Shown: positions 1 through 5,298 of the stretch, one piece after another | How positions within the stretch are numbered: the stretch's first letter is position 1 | Layout: each line of letters opens with the position of its first letter | Assembly (NCBI GenBank): GCA_945957225.1 | Contig: CAMFKK010000206.1 | Location: forward strand, 1-5,298 | DNA: 5,298 nt | Direction of reading: 5' to 3' | DNA from: an uncultured Sphingobacteriia bacterium | Lineage (GTDB): Bacteria > Bacteroidota > Bacteroidia > Chitinophagales > Chitinophagaceae | Notes under the pieces: model-generated | What the model was told of the DNA's origin: nothing | Databases searched by the model: none | The model's input: only the letters and a program-made list of their open reading frames with translations | Position numbers and translations under genes: made by a program

Positions 1-3000
1 AGCCATTTGTTATTAGAAAATTGATTGAAAGAGGTATCGTAAAAACTGTGAAGAGCGCCAAGAAATTGGTAGATCGCAAAGAAGCAGTGGTTTGGGATAT
101 CTTAGAAAATATCTTGAAAGGTCACCCAATCATGCTAAACCGTGCCCCAACATTGCACCGTTTGAGTATCCAGGCCTTCCAACCAAAATTAGTAGAAGGA
201 AAAGCCATTCAGTTACACCCATTGGTTACTTCTTCTTTCAACGCCGACTTTGATGGTGACCAAATGGCCGTGCACGTGCCTTTGAGCAATGCAGCTATTT
301 TAGAAGCCCAATTGTTGATGTTGTCTTCTCACAACATTTTGAACCCGCAGAATGGTACGCCAATTACCCTTCCTTCTCAGGACATGGTATTGGGTCTGTA
401 CTACATGACCAAGGGTAAGAAAACCATGGACAATGAAGTAATCAAGGGTCAGGGCATGGCTTTCTATAATATGGATGAAGTGGTGATTGCCTACAATGAA
501 AAAGTAGTAGACCTTCATGCAAATATTCGATTAAAAACCAATGTTCGTGAAAACGGCAAATTGGTTAACAAATTAATAGACACTACAGTAGGTCGCGTAT
601 TGTTTAACCAAAACGTTCCGGTTGAAGTAGGGTATATTAATGCTTTATTGACCAAGAAAAACCTGCGTGAAATTATTGGAGACATCATCAAAATCACTGA
701 CGTTCCAAAAACGGCTAAGTTCTTGGATGATATTAAAACACTTGGATTCCGTATGGCCTTCCGTGGTGGTTTGAGCTTTAGTGTAAATGACTTGATTGTT
801 CCAGATTTGCGTGACGAATTATTGGACAATGCTAAAACCGAAGTAGAAGAGGTTTGGGATAACTATAATATGGGTCTGATTACCAATAACGAGCGTTACA
901 ACCAAGTTATTGATATCTGGAGCCGTGTGGATACGCGTATTACAGAAACCCTGATCCGAGAAATGGCTACTGACAAACAAGGATTCAACTCTGTTTATAT
1001 GATGTTGGATTCTGGAGCCCGTGGTAGCAAAACACAGGTTAAACAGCTAGTAGGTATTCGTGGATTGATGGCCAAGCCAAGAAAAAGTGGTAGTTCAGGA
1101 TCTGAGGTTATTGAAAATCCCATCTTGTCTAACTTTAAAGGCGGTCTAAACGTATTGGATTACTTTATCTCTACCCACGGTGCTCGTAAGGGTCTTGCGG
1201 ATACAGCCTTGAAAACAGCCGATGCGGGTTATTTGACTCGTAGGTTGGTTGACGTTTCTCAAGACGTTGTTATTGCGGAAGACGATTGCGGTACTTTACG
1301 TGGAATTGCAACTTCTGCATTAAAAGATAATGAAGACGTAATTGAACCATTAGCAGATAGAATTGAAGGACGTACTTCTCTGCACAATGTATATCACCCA
1401 GTTACAGAAGAATTAATCATCCTGGCTGGGGAAGAAATTTCTCACGATGTAGCAAAACAAATTGAAGACAGTGGTATTGAAACTGTTGAGATTCGTTCTG
1501 TATTAACTTGCGAAGCTAAGCGTGGTGTTTGTGTAAAATGCTATGGTAAAAACTTGGCTACTGGTTATATTGCTCAACGCGGTGACGCTGTGGGTATTAT
1601 TGCTGCACAGTCCATTGGTGAGCCTGGTACTCAGTTAACATTGCGTACCTTCCACGTGGGTGGTGTTGCCGGATCTTCCAACATTGAATCTACCTTGAAC
1701 GCCAAGTTTGATGGTACCATTCAATTTGATGGTTTAAGAACGGTTGATGCACTTAACAATGAAGGAAATAAAGTTCGTATTGTTATTGGACGTACCGGTG
1801 AGGTTCGTATCATGGATGTGAAGAACGATCGTTTGATGATCACTAATAACGTTCCTTATGGAGCAACGCTGAACGTGAAAGACGGTCAGCAAGTGAAGAA
1901 AGGAGACGTTATCTGTACATGGGATCCATTCAACAACGTCATAGTTGCTGAAGTAAATGGTACCATTAAGTTCTCTGATGTAATTGATGGTGTTACTTAC
2001 CGTGATGAAGCGGATGAGCAAACTGGTCACAGAGAGAAAGTGGTTATTGAAACCAAGGATAAAACAAAGATTCCTACCATTATAGTAGAAGGTGGCAAAG
2101 AAGCCAAACACTATAACTTACCAGTTGGATCACATATTGGTATTGAAGAAGGTGACGACGTTAAAGCGGGTCAGGTATTGGTGAAGATTCCTCGTATCCT
2201 AGGTAAGCTTAGGGATATCACTGGAGGTCTTCCACGTGTAACTGAACTCTTTGAAGCACGTAACCCAGGTAACCCTGCCATTGTTTGCGAAATTGACGGC
2301 GTGGTTGCTTTTGGTAATGTTAAGCGTGGTAACCGCGAAATCATTGTAGAATCTAGAGACGGAATGGTGAAGAAATACTTGGTTCCATTGACTCGCCAGA
2401 TCTTGGTACAAGATGGTGACTTTGTAAAAGCTGGTACGCCAATGTCTGATGGTCAAATTGCGCCTGCAGATATCCTAGCCATTAAAGGACCATTTGCTGT
2501 TCAAGAATACGTTGTAAACGAGATCCAAGAGGTTTACCGTTTACAGGGTGTAAAAATCAATGACAAGCACGTAGAAGTAATCGTTCGCCAGATGATGAAG
2601 AAGGTGGAGATTGTTGACGCGGGAGATACCAAGTTCTTGGAAGAAGACCTAGAAGATAGGTTTGACTTTATAGAAGAGAATGATCGTATCTATGACAAGA
2701 AAGTTGTTACAGATGCAGGTGAAAGCAGCAAGTTCAAAGCTGGTCAAATTGTTACCGTACGTGAGTTCAGGGAAGAAAATTCCATCTTGCGTAGAAGTGA
2801 CAAGAAACTAGTGGAAGTACGTGATGCAAAACCAGCCACTGCAACTCCTGTATTGTTGGGTATCACAAAAGCCTCTTTGGGTGTTCAAAGCTGGATCTCA
2901 GCTGCGTCCTTCCAAGAGACAACCAAAGTGTTGAGCCAAGCAGCTATTCAAGGCAAGATGGACAGCATGTTGGGACTGAAAGAGAATGTGATTACTGGTC

Positions 3001-3119
3001 ATTTGATTCCTGCAGGTTCCGGACAAAAAGAGTTCGAGAACATGATTGTAGGTAGCAAAGAAGAATACGAAGTATTGGCCACTACTCGTGAAGCAATGAG
3101 CTTTGACGAAGAAGAATAA
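1..3119 (+). CDS. rpoC: DNA-directed RNA polymerase subunit beta' (5'-truncated)
   Basis: This is the largest catalytic subunit of RNA polymerase, which forms the active centre with RpoB. The frame is open from the left edge (first full codon at 3, reading PFVIRKL) to TAA at 3117-3119, giving 1038 residues. The TTG at 21 is an internal Leu codon, not a start. Visible in order: the NADFDGD motif at 240-260, whose three Asp residues (codons 246, 252, 258) hold the catalytic Mg2+; the bridge helix around residues 377-414; four Cys of the second zinc site (codons 1287, 1509, 1530, 1539); the trigger-loop region QSIGEPGTQLTLRTFHVGG (1608-1664); about 188 codons before DITGGLPRV (2214), matching a lineage insertion of SI3 type; and the C-terminal GITKASL...SAASFQETT block from residue 953. 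Aligning the Mg2+ motif with E. coli RpoC suggests roughly 380 residues are missing, including the N-terminal zinc site. I see no frameshift or missing key residue. Confidence 0.99.
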   Translation, partial: PFVIRKLIERGIVKTVKSAKKLVDRKEAVVWDILENILKGHPIMLNRAPTLHRLSIQAFQPKLVEGKAIQLHPLVTSSFNADFDGDQMAVHVPLSNAAILEAQLLMLSSHNILNPQNGTPITLPSQDMVLGLYYMTKGKKTMDNEVIKGQGMAFYNMDEVVIAYNEKVVDLHANIRLKTNVRENGKLVNKLIDTTVGRVLFNQNVPVEVGYINALLTKKNLREIIGDIIKITDVPKTAKFLDDIKTLGFRMAFRGGLSFSVNDLIVPDLRDELLDNAKTEVEEVWDNYNMGLITNNERYNQVIDIWSRVDTRITETLIREMATDKQGFNSVYMMLDSGARGSKTQVKQLVGIRGLMAKPRKSGSSGSEVIENPILSNFKGGLNVLDYFISTHGARKGLADTALKTADAGYLTRRLVDVSQDVVIAEDDCGTLRGIATSALKDNEDVIEPLADRIEGRTSLHNVYHPVTEELIILAGEEISHDVAKQIEDSGIETVEIRSVLTCEAKRGVCVKCYGKNLATGYIAQRGDAVGIIAAQSIGEPGTQLTLRTFHVGGVAGSSNIESTLNAKFDGTIQFDGLRTVDALNNEGNKVRIVIGRTGEVRIMDVKNDRLMITNNVPYGATLNVKDGQQVKKGDVICTWDPFNNVIVAEVNGTIKFSDVIDGVTYRDEADEQTGHREKVVIETKDKTKIPTIIVEGGKEAKHYNLPVGSHIGIEEGDDVKAGQVLVKIPRILGKLRDITGGLPRVTELFEARNPGNPAIVCEIDGVVAFGNVKRGNREIIVESRDGMVKKYLVPLTRQILVQDGDFVKAGTPMSDGQIAPADILAIKGPFAVQEYVVNEIQEVYRLQGVKINDKHVEVIVRQMMKKVEIVDAGDTKFLEEDLEDRFDFIEENDRIYDKKVVTDAGESSKFKAGQIVTVREFREENSILRRSDKKLVEVRDAKPATATPVLLGITKASLGVQSWISAASFQETTKVLSQAAIQGKMDSMLGLKENVITGHLIPAGSGQKEFENMIVGSKEEYEVLATTREAMSFDEEE

Positions 3120-3147
3120 GCCTTATTTCTGTTAAATCATACCAATG

Positions 3148-3185
3148 AAAAGTAGGAAGTTTAAAAACTTCCTACTTTTATTTTG
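3148..3185 (+). terminator. Intrinsic terminator after rpoC
   Basis: A perfect inverted repeat pairs 3148-3162 (AAAAGTAGGAAGTTT) with 3165-3179 (AAACTTCCTACTTTT), leaving two central bases. In practice the innermost A-T pairs would open to form the loop around a 12-bp core. The 3' arm runs into a T-rich tract (TTTTATTTTG). It begins 28 bases after the rpoC stop, so it probably ends the rpoB-rpoC transcript. The 5' side carries a run of As, so the mirror structure could also stop transcription from the other strand, but no convergent gene is present here. Confidence 0.9.
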
Positions 3186-3237
3186 TTTATAAAGGAATCT
3201 CCTTTTAAACAGGTTCAAACAACTTCAAACAGCAGCC

Positions 3238-3819
3238 ATGAAAAATTTTACAACAGGATTGAATATTGCTTTGGTTCTTGCAGTAGCCGTGCTATTCTAC
3301 CTTCAGTTTTCCAACAAAAAACCTACAGCAAGTGCTGGAGCAGCCATAGCAGCAGCCCCAGGTAGTTTTAAAATTGCCTATTTTGAAATGGATTCTATTG
3401 AAAACCATTATGAGTATTTCAAAGAAGTGCGAAATATATTGCGCGCAAAGGATCAAGACAATGGAAGACAATTGGGGGAAATGAAAAATACTTTTGTTGC
3501 TAAATACCAAGAATTGCAGAAGAATGCACAATCTATGACTCAAGCAGAACTTGCTGCCAAACAACAGGAATTAGGTCAAATGGAAAAAACATTCCAAAAC
3601 AAGGAACAAATGTTGAACCAAGAATTGCAAAATGAAAGTTTCAAGCGTTTGCAAGAAGTAAAGAAACGCATTGAAGACTATTTGAAAGAATACAATAAAG
3701 ACAAAGGTTTTGCTTATGTATTTACAGGTTCACCTGACTTGATCTATCTAAAAGACACTGCTTATAATATTACCAGTGACTTGATTTTGGGTTTAAATGC
3801 CCAAGCCAAGAAGAAGTAA
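3238..3819 (+). CDS. OmpH/Skp-family periplasmic chaperone-like protein
   Basis: This 193-residue protein resembles the OmpH (Skp) family, whose characterised members are periplasmic chaperones that hold unfolded outer-membrane proteins. Residues 7-24 form one hydrophobic segment (signal peptide or membrane anchor) with no lipobox Cys. An Ala/Gly/Pro-rich linker follows (about 31-43). The family-like strand KIAYFEMDSI is at 45-54. A long Gln/Glu/Lys-rich coiled coil spans about 65-145, and the C-terminal part carries KGFAYVFTGSPDLIYLKD and the closing ITSDLILGLN. ATG 3238 is the only reasonable start, because the frame has a stop at 3190 and no other ATG between. No Shine-Dalgarno sequence is visible, as is common in Bacteroidota. 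Terminators on both sides suggest it is transcribed alone. The family call rests on architecture and short motifs, and the specific client or role is not known. In many bacteria skp lies beside bamA, but here it lies beside rpoC, so it may be one of several paralogues. Confidence 0.85.
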   Translation: MKNFTTGLNIALVLAVAVLFYLQFSNKKPTASAGAAIAAAPGSFKIAYFEMDSIENHYEYFKEVRNILRAKDQDNGRQLGEMKNTFVAKYQELQKNAQSMTQAELAAKQQELGQMEKTFQNKEQMLNQELQNESFKRLQEVKKRIEDYLKEYNKDKGFAYVFTGSPDLIYLKDTAYNITSDLILGLNAQAKKK

Positions 3820-3845
3820 GAACTTCAATCATATTTATTATCTTC

Positions 3846-3875
3846 AAATCCCGTTATTAAAAGCGGGATTTTTTT
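3846..3875 (+). terminator. Intrinsic terminator after the OmpH-like gene
   Basis: The 8-bp stem AAATCCCG (3846-3853) pairs with CGGGATTT (3864-3871). It can be extended inward by a T-G and a T-A pair, leaving a loop of about six bases (ATTAAA). A run of seven Ts (3869-3875) follows, the classic rho-independent form. It starts 27 bases after the OmpH-like stop codon. The T-run ends directly on the ATG of the next gene, so the structure also occupies that gene's whole translation-initiation region. Confidence 0.9.
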
Positions 3876-5250
3876 ATGAGTACAAACAGCAGCTTCAAAC
3901 CTACCCTTGGTCTTTTTGACGCCACCATGATTGTGGCAGGGGGCATGATTGGTTCAGGGATTTTTATTGTGAGTGCAGATATTACCCGTAATGTGGGTAG
4001 CGCTGGATGGTTAGTAGTGGTCTGGTTGATTACCGGATTTATGACCATTACCGCAGCGGTGAGTTATGGAGAATTAAGTGCCATGTATCCCAAAGCAGGT
4101 GGTCAGTATGTTTATCTAAAGGAAGTCTATAATCCCTTAGTTGGGTTTCTATTTGGATGGAGTTTCTTTTCTGTCATTCAAACAGCTACCATTGCTGCCG
4201 TAGGTGTGGCTTTTAGCCGATTTACGGCTTATTTGATACCAGCAGTTGGAGAAGGGAATATCTTGCTGGATTTGGGCTTTCTAAAGGTTTCTGCAGCTCA
4301 AGTACTGGCCATTGCCCTAATAGTCTTTCTCACGTATACCAATACTAGGGGCGTTAAGGGAGGAAAGATTATCCAATCTACTTTTACCGTAACCAAATTG
4401 GTTTCTTTATTTGGTCTAATAGTTTTTGGTTTTCTCTTGTCTAAACAAAGTTTCTGGAATGAAAACTGGGCAACTGGATTATCCGCTGTACAAGACCTTG
4501 GGGCCAAAGATGCTGCAGGTATTTTGCAACCAACTGGATGGCATCCTATTTCAGGTGCTGTTTTAATTGGGGCCATCGCAGCAGCCATGGTGGGTTCTAT
4601 TTTTAGTTCTGATTCATGGAATAACGTGACTTTTATTGCAGGTGAAATTAAAAATCCTCAGCGCAATATTGGACTGAGTTTATTTCTTGGTACCTTAATT
4701 GTGACTTTGATTTATGTAACGGCTAATTTGATGTATTTACACGTTTTGCCCTTGCAACAGATTGCTTATGCAGAGAATGATAGGGTTGCAGTAGTAGCGG
4801 CCAATGCCATTTTTGGAAATGCCGGCACCATTGTAATAGCCGTGATGATCATGATCTCTACTTTTGGTTGTAATAATGGTTTAATACTTGCTGGTGCAAG
4901 GGTATACTATACCATGGCTAAAGACGGTTTGTTTTTTAAGAAAACAGGAGAACTAAACAAGAATGCCGTTCCTGAATATGCATTGTGGATTCAGTGTTTT
5001 GTTGCTAGTTTGCTTTGCTTGAGTGGTAAATATGGTGACCTATTAACCATGGTTTCATTTGTAGTTGTGATCTTCTATGTATTAACCATCATTGGTATTT
5101 TTATTCTCAGGAAAAAACTACCAGATGCGCCAAGACCATATAAGGCTTTTGGATATCCTATTTTACCCTTGATTTATATTGTGATGGCTACCATATTCTG
5201 CATTGGATTGGTGTGGACATCGCCTACTTATTCTCTTTGGGGTTTGGGGA
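3876..5250 (+). CDS. APC-superfamily amino acid permease (3'-truncated)
   Basis: This integral inner-membrane transporter moves amino acids by symport or exchange. The substrate cannot be read from the sequence. The frame gives 458 residues of true sequence. Family signs are LGLFDATMIVAGGMIGSGIF at residues 11-30 (the unwound TM1 segment that binds the substrate backbone in APC carriers), YGELSAMYPKAGGQYVYLKE at 64-83, and SWNNVTFIAGEIKNPQRN at 247-264, which resembles the LAT/SteT-like exchanger branch. Many hydrophobic helices follow, with a basic segment RKKLPDAPRPYKAFGYP before the penultimate helices. ATG 3876 is the first possible start, because the frame has TAA at 3858 and no start codon between. 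The next ATG (3927) would cut into TM1. There is no Shine-Dalgarno sequence and the start abuts the preceding terminator. The gene breaks off at 5250, probably some 25-40 residues short, inside or just before TM12. Beyond that the open frame runs through adapter DNA and is not real. Confidence 0.93.
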
Positions 5251-5298
5251 CTGTCTCTTATACACATCTCCGAGCCCACGAGACCGGAGCCTATCTCG
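5251..5298. other. Illumina Nextera adapter read-through (artefact)
   Basis: This is sequencing-library DNA, not genome. Positions 5251-5269 read CTGTCTCTTATACACATCT, the 19-bp Tn5 mosaic end used in Nextera libraries. Positions 5270-5284 read CCGAGCCCACGAGAC, the rest of the read-2 adapter. Positions 5285-5292 read CGGAGCCT, an i7 index that I recall as N720 of the Nextera XT v2 set. Positions 5293-5298 (ATCTCG) are the first bases of the reverse-complemented P7 sequence. The order and spacing match a read that ran through a short insert into the i7 adapter, so the contig ends at 5250. Confidence 0.99.

Noticed and set aside
1..20. Adapter or artefact at the left edge
   Set aside because: The first bases continue the RpoC frame with conserved residues (PFVIRKL), so the left edge is ordinary gene sequence cut by the window or contig boundary.
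300..2456. Open frames on the minus strand inside rpoC (300-518, 515-829, 1734-2111, 2199-2456)
   Set aside because: They lie antisense to a strongly conserved rpoC frame, have no recognisable domains, and look like chance by-products of the coding strand.
3180..3237. A Bacteroidota-type promoter (TTG ... TAnnTTTG) for the OmpH-like gene
   Set aside because: Only partial matches are present (such as TACTTTTA at 3173-3180, inside the terminator arm), with no suitably spaced upstream TTG element, so no promoter can be supported.
3183..3365. A 60-codon plus-strand frame starting at a TTG before the OmpH-like gene
   Set aside because: It overlaps the start of the OmpH-like gene in another frame, has a low-complexity Ser-rich translation and only a TTG start. 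The OmpH frame explains the region better.
3292..3564. Minus-strand frame opposite the OmpH-like gene
   Set aside because: It is antisense to a well-supported coding sequence, and its translation shows no domain.
3857..4588. Minus-strand frames opposite the permease (3857-4048, 4298-4588)
   Set aside because: They are shadows of the permease gene, whose plus-strand frame carries clear APC motifs.
5251..5269. A Tn5/IS50 transposon end or genuine mobile element insertion
   Set aside because: The 19-bp mosaic end is followed directly by the Nextera adapter, an 8-base index and P7 sequence, which is a library construct and not an insertion sequence.

Overview
The window is a short stretch of a Bacteroidota chromosome. 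All three genes lie on the + strand. The RNA polymerase beta' subunit has the lineage-typical form of that phylum, including a short Ser/Gly-rich insertion after its 'GLMAKP' motif. Base composition is moderately AT-rich, no gene has a Shine-Dalgarno sequence at the usual distance, and the second gene is an OmpH/Skp-like protein of the kind common in Chitinophagaceae and Sphingobacteriia-type genomes. The phylum call is firm. The family-level guess (Chitinophagaceae-like) is an impression, not a demonstrated result.

Layout: positions 1-3119 hold the 3' three quarters of rpoC, whose 5' end lies beyond the left edge. A strong hairpin terminator (3148-3185) closes the rpoC transcript. Positions 3238-3819 encode a 193-residue OmpH/Skp-like protein with an N-terminal hydrophobic segment and a long coiled coil. 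A second intrinsic terminator (3846-3875) follows. Its T-run ends on the base immediately before the ATG of an APC-superfamily amino acid permease (3876-5250), which is cut off near its last membrane helix.

The last 48 bases (5251-5298) are not biological. They are the Illumina Nextera read-through adapter: the 19-bp Tn5 mosaic end, the rest of the read-2 adapter, an 8-base i7 index (CGGAGCCT) and the first six bases of the P7 sequence. The true DNA therefore ends at 5250, and the right edge is an assembly contig end. The permease frame happens to stay open through the adapter, so an automatic annotation would give it a false C-terminal tail.

The genes are ordinary housekeeping and transport functions separated by terminators, and they do not appear to form one pathway. 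I found no mobile element, CRISPR array, RNA gene or undescribed system. The points worth a second look are the adapter, the chimeric protein tail it creates, and the unusual fusion of a terminator with the permease start codon.
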